In this document: piece by piece, positions 19,516-28,529 of the stretch
How positions within the stretch are numbered: the first letter of the stretch is position 1
Layout of the letters: every line of letters begins with the position of its first letter
Source: Rhodospirillales bacterium
GTDB lineage: Bacteria; Pseudomonadota; Alphaproteobacteria; BOG-932; Roseiterribacteraceae
DNA length: 39,570 nt
Assembly (NCBI GenBank): GCA_003165335.1
Contig: PLTD01000227.1
Span: 1-39,570 of the forward strand
Direction of reading: 5' to 3'
Program-made: the position numbers and the translations under genes
Notes under the pieces: model-generated
Databases searched by the model: none
Told to the model about the DNA's origin: nothing
Seen by the model: only the letters and a program-made list of their open reading frames with translations

Positions 19516-20145
19516 ATGGAAGCCAAAAGAATGGTTCCCGACGACAAGGACAACAACCATTCCCAGCCACGACCGGGCACTGAAGCCGGGTCAGTTTTTC
19601 GGGACGAGTTGGTTGCGTATCTCCCGCATCTACGTGCGGTCGCCCGGGGGCTGACAGGACATCGTGATCGAGCGGACGACTTGGTTAACGATACAGTTCT
19701 CAAGGCATTGTCGGCGGAAGCGCAGTACCAACCAGGCACAAATCTAAAAGCTTGGCTTATGACGATTCTGCGCAACCATTACATAAACGGGCTCCGGCGT
19801 ATGCGGATCGAGGTGGAAACAATAGGGGATATTCCTGAAGCGGCTCTTCCGAGTGCTCCGAACCAAGAACATGTGGTTGAGGTTAATGAGATTGCGGCAG
19901 CTCTCCTTCGAATGTCGCCGGAGCACCGCGAAATCCTCGTTCTGGTTTCGGCTGCGGGACTTAGCTACGAAGAGGCGGCTGATGTTTGCGGTTGTGCAGT
20001 TGGCACGATCAAGTCCCGGCTGAATCGTGCACGTAGTGAATTGAGGAGGGTTTTAGCGTTGTCTCATGGATTGGCAGGGGAGCCGCGTCGAGACGGATTG
20101 GGACGTGAAGGGCTACCAGTCGCCCGTCGGGGTGAATCACGCTGA
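19516..20145 (+). CDS. ecfG: General stress response sigma factor EcfG
   Basis: ECF sigma factor that directs RNA polymerase to GGAAC-type stress promoters and is held inactive by NepR. From the ATG at 19516 it has 209 residues. Region 2 is at about 30-98, with the core-binding/-10 helix RADDLVNDTVLKAL and WLMTILRNHYIN. Region 4 is at about 126-180, with RMSPEHREILVL and the recognition helix CAVGTIKSRLNRARSEL. The frame is open upstream to 19348, but that part lacks family character and would run into the EamA gene. An ATG at 19528 is an alternative. phyR follows 212 bases downstream on the same strand. Confidence 0.92.
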   Translation: MEAKRMVPDDKDNNHSQPRPGTEAGSVFRDELVAYLPHLRAVARGLTGHRDRADDLVNDTVLKALSAEAQYQPGTNLKAWLMTILRNHYINGLRRMRIEVETIGDIPEAALPSAPNQEHVVEVNEIAAALLRMSPEHREILVLVSAAGLSYEEAADVCGCAVGTIKSRLNRARSELRRVLALSHGLAGEPRRDGLGREGLPVARRGESR

Positions 20146-20357
20146 GAGCGCGGAATACATTTTAATTTGTGAGGCGAGTACTCATTTTGCCACCGATATG
20201 GACCCTAAGCGTGATTGCCGGGTTTATGCCATATTGGTTCGATAGAATTTTCAGCAGGACGTGTAAGTCGATTCCACCTTAGTCTGCTACCGAAATATTG
20301 ATGAATGCCACGTCAGTGTTGAGCGCTGACGGCGAAAAATGAAATGAGGTCGTGTTT

Positions 20358-21146
20358 ATGAGCGTCTCCCACGATATTGTCCGCCTATTGCCCTACCTGC
20401 GCCGCTATGCACGAGCTTTAACAGGAGCGCAATCGACAGGTGATGAGTATGTTCGTCTCTGTCTCGAAGCGATTCTTGCCGAACCTGAAAGGATCAAGAA
20501 AGCCAACGACTTGCGCGTAGAGCTTTTCGCTGTCTTCCACGACGCCTGGGGTGCCGTTGACAGCGCGGTTCCCGCTGCTCGGGGTGAGGGCAGTGGACTA
20601 AACCGCCAGTTGGCTGCGCTACCTTCAATTGAACGCCAAGTTTTGCTGCTCATCGCATTGGAGAGATTTTCAACCTCCGAGGCGTCGCAAATATTAAAAC
20701 TCGATGAGACGGATGTCGTGCGCAAACTGGACGTCGCAAGGCAGGAATTGCGGCGACAAGCGACTGCACGCGTGCTGATAATCGAAGATGAGCCCGTTAT
20801 TGCCATGGATATCGCAGGAATTGTCGAATCTCTTGGGCACGAAGTTATTGGAATTGCGGGGCGACACGCCGAAGCAGTTGAACTCGCACGTCAGTACCAA
20901 CCAGGGTTGGTACTGGCTGATGTGCAGCTACAAGATGGCGACAGCGGCATTTTAGCCGTTCAGGAGATCATGCGCTCCATGGATGCGCCCGTGATTTTCG
21001 TAACGGGCTTTCCTGAACGGCTTTTGACGGGCGACCGAGTTGAGCCAGCCTTTATTGTCACCAAACCATTTGATCAGGAAACATTGAAAGTGGCGATCGT
21101 TCAGGCGTTATCATTCTCAGTGCCCCCACCTTCCAAGCGGATATAG
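20358..21146 (+). CDS. phyR: Anti-anti-sigma response regulator PhyR
   Basis: Master switch of the alphaproteobacterial general stress response: when phosphorylated it binds NepR and frees EcfG. The 262 residues combine an N-terminal sigma-like domain (about 1-130, IVRLLPYLRRYARALTG and LPSIERQVLLLIALE) with a C-terminal receiver domain. Receiver residues are the acidic pair E143/D144, phospho-acceptor D188 in LVLADVQL, T216 in FVTGF and K236 in TKPF. The ATG at 20358 has GAGG eight bases upstream. A GTG two codons earlier is the other option. The gene converges on nepR with 57 bases between. Confidence 0.95.
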   Translation: MSVSHDIVRLLPYLRRYARALTGAQSTGDEYVRLCLEAILAEPERIKKANDLRVELFAVFHDAWGAVDSAVPAARGEGSGLNRQLAALPSIERQVLLLIALERFSTSEASQILKLDETDVVRKLDVARQELRRQATARVLIIEDEPVIAMDIAGIVESLGHEVIGIAGRHAEAVELARQYQPGLVLADVQLQDGDSGILAVQEIMRSMDAPVIFVTGFPERLLTGDRVEPAFIVTKPFDQETLKVAIVQALSFSVPPPSKRI

Positions 21147-21203
21147 CCTGAGTGCGCTAATAGCGCGTCGTGCCATTGCCTAGATCTCCATAAAATCGTC
21201 AAG

Positions 21204-21386
21204 CTAATCCTTTAACTTTTCTGAAATCAGCTGGATTAAATCGTCGGGAATCGGTTCATCGAGAACGGAGTTGTAGGCGCTACGCAGTTTCGTTTCTAGC
21301 CAAACATCAAATCCTGTCGCATCCCCATTTACAGCGTTTTTACTACTTCCGGGCATCTTGCGTCGCAATTTCTGCTTCTGTTCCAC
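21204..21386 (-). CDS. nepR: Anti-sigma factor NepR
   Basis: Small protein that sequesters EcfG and is itself captured by phosphorylated PhyR. The 60 residues end with the conserved NepR core: FDVWLETKLRSAYNSVLDEP (about 26-45), then IPDDLIQLISEKLK. The N-terminus is short and basic, as in the family. The start is GTG at 21386 with GGAGGG five bases upstream. It is transcribed against phyR and ecfG, whereas in most relatives nepR sits directly upstream of ecfG on the same strand, so here anti-sigma and sigma are not co-transcribed. Confidence 0.88.
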   Translation of the reverse strand: MEQKQKLRRKMPGSSKNAVNGDATGFDVWLETKLRSAYNSVLDEPIPDDLIQLISEKLKD

Positions 21387-21561
21387 ATTCCCTCCGCATT
21401 ACCCACGCATGGTGCGCCCCTATTGGATCGGAAAGCACCCACTATAACGTGCTTCCCAATGCTCCCCAATAAACAATGGCCATATCGATATAAGCTCAAC
21501 ACGCGGGACACGGAAATGTGTCATTGTCTTAGTGAAAAAAAGCCGTTGCGGTCTTTCGCGT

Positions 21562-21586
21562 GGAACCAACATCGGAAGCGTGGGTT
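21562..21586 (+). promoter_or_regulatory. EcfG-type promoter GGAAC-N16-GGTT in the nepR-yqjD gap
   Basis: GGAAC (21562-21566), 16 bases, GGTT (21583-21586): the same architecture as the two sites at 24278-24302 and 24744-24768. Transcription would begin near 21593. The next solid gene starts at 21862, leaving a leader of about 270 bases, or else serving a small transcript. The predicted start falls beside an ATG (21594) opening a 13-codon frame (MSIEKLESTDQHS). A second GGAAC at 21794 has only CGCA at the right distance. The 475 bases from 21387 to 21861 hold no other gene I can support. Confidence 0.55.
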
Positions 21587-21861
21587 GGAAGAAATGTCAA
21601 TTGAAAAGCTGGAATCAACGGATCAGCACAGCTAGCTCCGATGTCTGTGATGCGATTCTGATGGTGTTTGTATTAGCCGATCATGCGAAAGCGAGCCCTA
21701 TGCTGAAACTGTTTTTCGTCAGGCAGATTGTGGAGCGACCATTTTGTGCAGATGCGAATTGATATGCCGCAATGCGCGCCGGACAGTTTAAAGGAACAAA
21801 TCTATCGTAGTCACGCAATTCGGGCGTAATATTTTGCGTCCCTTAAACGAGGAGACAAATA

Positions 21862-22152
21862 ATGGCGTCACATGATGTCGAAGGTGAATATAGTGCTGTG
21901 AAGGAAGATTTGGCCAAGTTGCGCAGTGATGTTGCGAGTCTAAGCGCAGCCCTCAGGGATCTGACGTCAGAAACAGTGCACGAGCGAATCGACTCACTTC
22001 GTAGCAGCGTCGATCATCTGGCTGGCGATGCGAAGAACCAAGGAAAACAAACGCTGGACGATTTGGCCAGCCATATCGAAGATCGCCCTCTAGCTAGCAT
22101 GATGATTGCGCTTGGAGTGGGAATCTTGCTCGGTCGGTTGATCGATCGATGA
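21862..22152 (+). CDS. YqjD/ElaB-like (DUF883) membrane-anchored protein
   Basis: The 96 residues show a charged helical N-terminal part (DLAKLRSDVASLSAALRDL, then HERIDSLRSSVDHLAG) and a single C-terminal membrane helix at about 76-93 (MIALGVGILLGRLID). This is the layout of the YqjD/ElaB/DUF883 family, whose E. coli members are stationary-phase, RpoS-dependent, ribosome-associated inner-membrane proteins. Its place inside the stress island, 41 bases before a YqjE-like gene, matches the yqjD-yqjE pairing. A GAGGAGA ribosome site precedes the ATG. Confidence 0.8.
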   Translation: MASHDVEGEYSAVKEDLAKLRSDVASLSAALRDLTSETVHERIDSLRSSVDHLAGDAKNQGKQTLDDLASHIEDRPLASMMIALGVGILLGRLIDR

Positions 22153-22192
22153 AGTTCAATCTTCAGGCTGAGGATTATAAGGCAGCTGGCCG

Positions 22193-22735
22193 GTGAGCGG
22201 ATTTTTGTCGCAGATTCTTCGCAGCACCTTCTCCATTCTGGTCAATACTGCTGAAATTTACATTGGTAGTGCTTTGGTCAAAAAAGCCAAAGAACGGCTA
22301 GTTGGACTCATCGCATTATACGCTCTGCTGACCGTACTCTCACTCGCAGTCGTGACTTTCTTTTTCATATTTTTGTACCGCTGGCTTTCTGTTCGAGTGA
22401 ATGGAGAGTACGCGGCCGCAATCTTGTGCGGCGCCAGCCTTTTCGTAATCATAGCAATCCTGATCTGGCGCAAGCTCTCGCAACGCCGGCGAAAGATTCC
22501 CGAACGCCGCGCAATTGGTGGTCTCGTCGAGACGCTCGCTAGTGTATTGGAGGCGCAGGATCCAAATTTGGAGGCCGGATTGGCTTTGGGTCGTCGGTTG
22601 CGCGATAAGCTGAAAAATGTGACACCCGAACTCGTTATCGCGGCCGTACTCGTGGGCCTGATAATTGGAGTCCGCCCTGAGGTCCTGGGGTCATTTCACC
22701 GAGAAGACCCGGAATCGAAAAAGACTGGTCAATAA
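22193..22735 (+). CDS. YqjE/phage-holin-superfamily-like membrane protein
   Basis: A 180-residue membrane protein starting at GTG 22193. Two strong helices are at about 41-62 (LSLAVVTFFFIFLY) and 77-95 (ILCGASLFVIIAILIW), and a weaker hydrophobic stretch is near 145-160 (LVIAAVLVGLIIGV). The middle is basic (KLSQRRRKIPERR). The two-helix hairpin after a YqjD-like gene points to the YqjE/DUF1469 group. Function is unknown. It is probably co-transcribed with the preceding gene. Confidence 0.65.
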   Translation: MSGFLSQILRSTFSILVNTAEIYIGSALVKKAKERLVGLIALYALLTVLSLAVVTFFFIFLYRWLSVRVNGEYAAAILCGASLFVIIAILIWRKLSQRRRKIPERRAIGGLVETLASVLEAQDPNLEAGLALGRRLRDKLKNVTPELVIAAVLVGLIIGVRPEVLGSFHREDPESKKTGQ

Positions 22736-22750
22736 AACGCAACGATTACC

Positions 22751-23794
22751 TCATACTGCCCAGGCGTATTTTCGCACTGCATCGCTTGGTATGGCGTAAG
22801 GTTTATACTTGTTGACGAATTCGATCATGACAACGGTTCCCGGTGGCCCGCTGATTGTCAAAGTGCCGTCGACTTGGCGGGCGAATGCCTTGATCAGTGA
22901 CATGCCCAAGCTTGATTGCGTCCCCTGAGCGAGCGCTTGAGCGTCGGTCAAACCTACCCCATTATCTTCAACGCTGAACCGCACGACGGAATCTGGCATT
23001 GACTTCAGCACAATCCTTATCACGCCCTGTCGCCCCTGCGGGAACGCATGCTTCAGTGCGTTGCTCATTGCTTCTGTCATAAATAACGCTAGCGGAACTG
23101 CTCTGTCGGAGACATCCCAAACTGATTCCGCATCGACTTCGATCGCAACCTGCTCCTCGGAAATCCCGTAAGACAGCTGTAGGCTTGCTGCGAGCTCCTT
23201 TAGGAATGCCCCTAAGTTTACTGACTGCAAATCCTCACTCTCGTAAAGATAGCGGTGTACGAGAGCCAATGCTCTTACACGAGTCTGTATGTCGTTGAAC
23301 GCGCGCTTAGCTCCGTTGCCTTCGACGGCTTTCGCTTGAAGATTTAATAGGCTGGTAACAATTTGGAGATTGTTTTTTACGCGATGATGAATCTCGCGCA
23401 TCATCGCCTCGCGCGTTTCGACTGCGTCGCGCAACTCGCCCTCACGACGATCGATGCGCACGGCCATCTCGTTAAACATTGCGGATAGATTCCTCAGTTC
23501 TGCAGGCCCAATCAGCGGCAGGCGAGAGGAGAGATCGCCATTGCTATATGCTTCGGCGGCACGAATCAGACGACGCATTGGGCGACTGATCTGAATGTCC
23601 GTAGCAAACCACACAACACCGACCGCCACGAGTGATAGTGCAATTGGTCCTATTACTAGAAGGGCGCGCGCTACCGTCTGTTGGTTGGCATAGGACCAAC
23701 CTAACAATATCGTATAGTCAACAACCGGTAAGAGAAGAAGCGAGAGCGCCAACGTTAACCGAAAGCGGACGCTGCGAACCCGATTAAGGGACAT
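22751..23794 (-). CDS. HisKA_2-family sensor histidine kinase (possible PhyR kinase)
   Basis: A 347-residue membrane kinase. Two helices (about 14-32 and 43-65) are separated by only some ten residues, followed by a HAMP-like linker (RPMRRLIRAAEAYSNGDL, 71-88). The HisKA_2 dimerisation helix carries the probable phospho-acceptor H137 in EIHHRVKNNLQ (134-144). The ATPase domain has TEAMSNALKHAFP (N box) and EDNGVGL (G1). Kinases of this class phosphorylate PhyR in other Alphaproteobacteria (PhyK, PakF), and the gene sits 1.6 kb from phyR, so a role in this pathway is likely. No sensor domain is visible, and how it receives a signal is unclear. Confidence 0.85.
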   Translation of the reverse strand: MSLNRVRSVRFRLTLALSLLLLPVVDYTILLGWSYANQQTVARALLVIGPIALSLVAVGVVWFATDIQISRPMRRLIRAAEAYSNGDLSSRLPLIGPAELRNLSAMFNEMAVRIDRREGELRDAVETREAMMREIHHRVKNNLQIVTSLLNLQAKAVEGNGAKRAFNDIQTRVRALALVHRYLYESEDLQSVNLGAFLKELAASLQLSYGISEEQVAIEVDAESVWDVSDRAVPLALFMTEAMSNALKHAFPQGRQGVIRIVLKSMPDSVVRFSVEDNGVGLTDAQALAQGTQSSLGMSLIKAFARQVDGTLTISGPPGTVVMIEFVNKYKPYAIPSDAVRKYAWAV

Positions 23795-24038
23795 TCAGAA
23801 GTGCCGTCCAGATTGCAGCATGTCACGCATCCCTATTTTGGGCGGATCTGCATTCCGCATCTCATGCCGAGCGCGCATCATTTACTTTCGAACTTATAAG
23901 CGTTGGTCGACCGCATCGGCAAATATGGAGCGCCAATTTGCTTTTGAGTCAAACGACCTAAGCATCAAGCACACCGACTATCGAATATGAATGGCAGATC
24001 CGACCGACAGCTTGGTCGCCCCTGCTAAAATGCTACTC

Positions 24039-24248
24039 TTAGTGGGTGGCTGCTCCGACGGCGGCCCCGGCTCCTGCTCCGACCGCCGCGCCGACTAGGG
24101 GATTGAATCCAGCCACTGCGCCCAGAAGCGCACCGCCACCCGCGCCGACCGCGCTGTCTCCGAGCATGCGATTTCCGCGCGGAGTGCTACAGGCTCCAAG
24201 CGCCAAGCTGGAAGCTACGCAAAGAACAATTGTTACGGACTTAATCAT
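24039..24248 (-). CDS. Small glycine-zipper lipoprotein
   Basis: A 69-residue protein with a lipoprotein signal peptide ending LALGAC (lipobox; lipidated Cys at about residue 20), then a glycine/alanine-rich glycine-zipper stretch (GAGGGALLGAVAG, VGAGAGAAVGAAT). Proteins of this type sit in the outer membrane or periplasm and are often stress-induced. The ATG at 24248 has GGAG upstream, and an EcfG-type promoter ends 29 bases before it, so it is very probably a direct member of the EcfG regulon. The upstream gap 23795-24038 on the far side, between it and the kinase start, shows nothing recognisable. Confidence 0.82.
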   Translation of the reverse strand: MIKSVTIVLCVASSLALGACSTPRGNRMLGDSAVGAGGGALLGAVAGFNPLVGAAVGAGAGAAVGAATH

Positions 24249-24277
24249 GATGATCTCCAAAGGCAGGTCCATCGCAT

Positions 24278-24302
24278 AACCCGCTCGGAGAAGATTGGTT
24301 CC
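24278..24302 (-). promoter_or_regulatory. EcfG-type promoter of the glycine-zipper lipoprotein gene
   Basis: Minus-strand GGAAC (24302-24298), 16-base spacer, GGTT (24281-24278). Transcription would start near 24271, giving a 22-base leader that contains the GGAG ribosome site and then the ATG at 24248. Spacing and position are ideal for the alphaproteobacterial general stress sigma factor (family consensus GGAAC-N16/17-[CG]GTT). Confidence 0.75.
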
Positions 24303-24341
24303 TGGCGCTTGCCGCAAGCAAGCATCGGTTTGGTTATCGTG

Positions 24342-24378
24342 AAAAAAAGCCTCCCACCGCATATTGCAATGGGAGGCT
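24342..24378 (-). terminator. Rho-independent terminator
   Basis: On the minus strand AGCCTCCCA (24378-24370) pairs perfectly with TGGGAGGCT (24356-24348) across a 13-base loop, followed by a run of T (24348-24342). It lies about 100 bases after the DUF1328 stop and would end that transcript before the lipoprotein gene's own promoter. Confidence 0.85.
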
Positions 24379-24479
24379 ATAAGTCAGGACCTAACAGGAT
24401 GAGGGATGTCACTACCTGTCAGATTTAAAAACACGTTGAGCAGGATACGGTTCCAAATTTTTTTGTGACTGGACGCTAC

Positions 24480-24662
24480 TCAGATGGCTGGTGGCGGACG
24501 GCGACCAACTACAAGATGCCAGACCAACGAAATGAGAAATAAAATTAAGAAAATGACGAACAGAATTTGCGCGATGGACACGGCGCTTCCGGCGATGCCA
24601 CCGAAACCCAACGCAGCAGCGACAATAGCGATTAAGAAAAAAGTAATTGACCAACCAAGCAT
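24480..24662 (-). CDS. DUF1328 small membrane protein
   Basis: A 60-residue hydrophobic protein beginning [20 protein letters not shown], with [19 protein letters not shown] as a second helix: the classic two-helix DUF1328 (YtjA-like) pattern. It ends in a short basic/proline tail. Function is unknown. Homologues are commonly stress-induced. An EcfG-type promoter lies 82 bases upstream and a strong terminator lies downstream, so it appears to be a monocistronic member of the stress regulon. Confidence 0.85.
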   Translation of the reverse strand: MLGWSITFFLIAIVAAALGFGGIAGSAVSIAQILFVIFLILFLISLVWHLVVGRRPPPAI

Positions 24663-24743
24663 GCTTATGTCCCCGTTAAGCGGCCACGCGGGCCTCTAAT
24701 CAGAGGTTGCCATAGCAAAGCTGCGCGGCACCCGTAGGGACTG

Positions 24744-24768
24744 AACCCCGGTCAGAGCCACTGGTTCC
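24744..24768 (-). promoter_or_regulatory. EcfG-type promoter of the DUF1328 gene
   Basis: Minus-strand GGAAC (24768-24764), 16 bases, GGTT (24747-24744), identical in form to the site before the lipoprotein gene. The start would fall near 24737, giving a leader of about 75 bases to the DUF1328 ATG at 24662. It lies between the DUF1328 gene and the converging 3' end of the peroxiredoxin transcript. Confidence 0.72.
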
Positions 24769-24827
24769 CTACGGGAAGGACGAGTGGACGCAGAAGGTCA
24801 AACGACGGTCCGCGCCCACCTGGAGGT

Positions 24828-25304
24828 TCAGACTAGAGAGAGCATCGATTCGGCGCTCGAAACATCGAATGCGCCAGGCTTCTCCACTTGCAGGTTCTTC
24901 ACTACGCCATCGACAGCATAGAGCGCAAAGCGTTGACCTCTCGTACCGAGGCCAAAACCGGAACCATCCATCTCAAGGCCCAAGGCTTTGGTGAAAATCC
25001 CGTTGCCGTCGGGCAGCATTTCGACCTTGCCTTCGACCTTATTCTGTTCACCCCAAGCCTTCATCACAAAAGCGTCGTTTACGGCGAGGCATAATATACG
25101 GTCGACACCCTTTGCTTTGAATGCATCCGCCTGTTCGATGAATCCGGGCAAATGTTTCATTGAGCAGGTTGGCGTGAAGGCTCCGGGAACCGAAAACAGG
25201 ACGACCTTGCCGCGAAATAGCGTATCAGTGGAGACTTCTTCCATGCCGCTGGCACCGAATCTTTTCAGCGTCACTGTTGGTATTTTTTCGCCGATTTTAA
25301 TCAT
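24828..25304 (-). CDS. Peroxiredoxin, Prx5 (AhpE/type II) family
   Basis: Thiol peroxidase that reduces peroxides, probably using glutathione/glutaredoxin or thioredoxin. The 158 residues show the active-site motif PGAFTPTCS with peroxidatic Cys47, preceded by RGKVVLFSVP, and a second cysteine C72 (RILCLAVND) typical of the Prx5 group. FGLGTRGQRFALYAVDGVV is also characteristic. It lies at the edge of the stress island, but no GGAAC-type promoter was seen in the 196 bases upstream, so control by EcfG is not shown by the sequence. Confidence 0.92.
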   Translation of the reverse strand: MIKIGEKIPTVTLKRFGASGMEEVSTDTLFRGKVVLFSVPGAFTPTCSMKHLPGFIEQADAFKAKGVDRILCLAVNDAFVMKAWGEQNKVEGKVEMLPDGNGIFTKALGLEMDGSGFGLGTRGQRFALYAVDGVVKNLQVEKPGAFDVSSAESMLSLV

Positions 25305-25500
25305 CAGTCTCGCTCCATCGAATGAATAGGATTAGATTTCCAGTCGGACTTACGCGGCGGAGCGGTAATTGTCGAGATGCCTGCGCATCGTGAATTGGCC
25401 GCCCTTGCCGGACAACAATAAGCGGTGTTGACTAGATTTGTAGATTTACCCCGCCTCGCCGGTTGAAGGTTGCGGCAGCGAGGCCCAATTTTCTGGAATT

Positions 25501-26094
25501 ATGAGCATTACCTCGATGAGCGGAGAGTTACCAAACCCTGATCCAACTTGGCTGAATGGCCAGTTGCTGATCGCAATGCCTGGAATGCAGGATCCTCGTT
25601 TCGGACATACGGTTCTCTATATCTGCACGCATTCATCCGAAGGCGCGATGGGATTGGTCATTAACCGGGCGATTGGCGAGATTCGCTTCGCCGATCTGAT
25701 GAGCCAACTTGGAATCGAAGGCGCGTCTGATCAGGATCGGCCTGTCCATTTTGGCGGGCCGGTTGATTCAAGCCGCGGGTTTGTCCTGCATTCAGCGGAG
25801 TTCCGGACTGACCAAACGCTGGTTATCGACGATCATGTCGCGTTGACGGCCACCAAGGATATTCTCCAGGCCATCGTCGATGGAACGGGACCAGACAGCG
25901 CAATTTTTGCGCTCGGCTACGCAAAGTGGTTTGCCGGTCAACTCGATTCCGAGATTCAAGCCAATGCATGGCTGACAGCACCGGCCGACAGGTCCCTCAT
26001 CTTTGATCGCGAGCTCGATACGAAGTGGGAGCGAGCGATTGGGCAATTGGGGTTCCACCCGGCGATGCTGTCGGGCCACTCTGGTCACGCCTAA
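25501..26094 (+). CDS. YqgE/AlgH family protein (DUF179)
   Basis: A 197-residue cytosolic protein of the conserved YqgE/AlgH family, whose biochemical role is not settled. Hallmarks are GQLLIAMPGMQDPRFGHTV (20-38), EGAMGLVINRAI, VHFGGPVDSSRGFVLH and the C-terminal IFALGYAKWFAGQLDSEI and AWLTAP. It converges on leuA with only six bases between the stop codons and no visible terminator. The 196 bases upstream show no recognisable element. Confidence 0.92.
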   Translation: MSITSMSGELPNPDPTWLNGQLLIAMPGMQDPRFGHTVLYICTHSSEGAMGLVINRAIGEIRFADLMSQLGIEGASDQDRPVHFGGPVDSSRGFVLHSAEFRTDQTLVIDDHVALTATKDILQAIVDGTGPDSAIFALGYAKWFAGQLDSEIQANAWLTAPADRSLIFDRELDTKWERAIGQLGFHPAMLSGHSGHA

Positions 26095-26100
26095 AGTCGT

Positions 26101-27860
<1,760 letters not shown>

Positions 27861-27862
27861 GG

Positions 27863-27961
27863 TCAGGGGCGCGTAAGTCGCAGCAGGAGAAGAGGCAGGC
27901 GCGCGCCAAGCGGGCCAAAAAGCCCGGTAATGCCCAACAGAATGTCGCCAGTGCGCGTCAT
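27863..27961 (-). CDS. leuL: leuA leader peptide
   Basis: A 32-residue frame starting at ATG 27961 with 10 leucines. The end reads RLPLLLLRLTRP, with four leucine codons in a row (CTT CTC CTG CTG). It stops 100 bases before leuA. A run of codons for the end product just upstream of its biosynthetic gene is the hallmark of ribosome-mediated attenuation: when charged leucyl-tRNA is scarce the ribosome would stall in the leucine run and favour read-through. Ribosome site is weak (AGGA close to the ATG). Position, composition and length are all as expected; function is inferred. Confidence 0.7.
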   Translation of the reverse strand: MTRTGDILLGITGLFGPLGARLPLLLLRLTRP

Positions 27962-28029
27962 GATCCTGGTGTCATACACGAGGATTGGGCGGGCACGCAA
28001 CGCTTTGGCCAGCCCGATGGTCGCAAATC

Positions 28030-28521
28030 TTAGCGAGGTTGAAACTCCTGGTCCGGAAAATCTGAAGCTTTCGGTGTTTTGATGGCAATGAATCCGTTGC
28101 TGGTAGCCTGATGGCAACTATCGCAAGCTGCAGTTACACGGTGATATGCCTTCTCGAAATCACCGGGACTTTTCGCCCTGATCGCCTGGTCAAGTTCAGC
28201 CAATGGCGGCATGAGGTTCGAATTGGCCAACTGGGAGATCGGGAAATTATTCCACTCCGGCTGATAGACGGTGATGTCTTCGAAGGTTTCTCGCAGTTCC
28301 TTGGCTTCGTATTCCGCCAACGTCCAGTTCCCGGCATGGCCTGCAAGCCAGATTTTGATGTGATGCGGTTGAACATAAGCCGTCATGAAATCGCCCAAGC
28401 CGGGCACATAAGATTCGTGCGGCTTTTGAGGCTCCTCGGCGTAAGCCATTTGCAGGCTTTGGTGAAAGGCAACAGTAGACACGGCGACTGTTGCCGAAAG
28501 CAGCAACGGAAGTTTATTCAT
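28030..28521 (-). CDS. Exported c-type cytochrome, C-terminal CxxCH
   Basis: A 163-residue protein with a signal peptide (cleaved around AYA-EE, residues 26-29), a mostly helical body and a single heme-attachment motif CDSCH at 133-137, close to the C-terminus as in four-helix cytochrome c' proteins. HH and Met residues (QPHHIKIWLAGHAG) could supply the second ligand or bind metal. I do not recognise a named family beyond c-type cytochrome. The ATG at 28521 is chosen for its AGAGGA ribosome site; it starts nine bases after the PCu(A)C stop codon begins. Probably last gene of the four-gene cassette; the periplasmic location fits its neighbours. Confidence 0.78.
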   Translation of the reverse strand: MNKLPLLLSATVAVSTVAFHQSLQMAYAEEPQKPHESYVPGLGDFMTAYVQPHHIKIWLAGHAGNWTLAEYEAKELRETFEDITVYQPEWNNFPISQLANSNLMPPLAELDQAIRAKSPGDFEKAYHRVTAACDSCHQATSNGFIAIKTPKASDFPDQEFQPR

Positions 28522-28529
28522 GCGTCCTC

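Noticed and set aside
21423-21762. Two overlapping plus-strand frames of 70 and 76 codons between nepR and the YqjD-like gene
   Set aside because: No ribosome site at their starts, no recognisable domain, and the predicted stress promoter lies inside them.
21794-21818. A second GGAAC upstream of the YqjD-like gene
   Set aside because: Sixteen bases later the sequence is CGCA, lacking the GTT core, so it is a much poorer match than the site at 21562; it cannot be excluded as a weak promoter.
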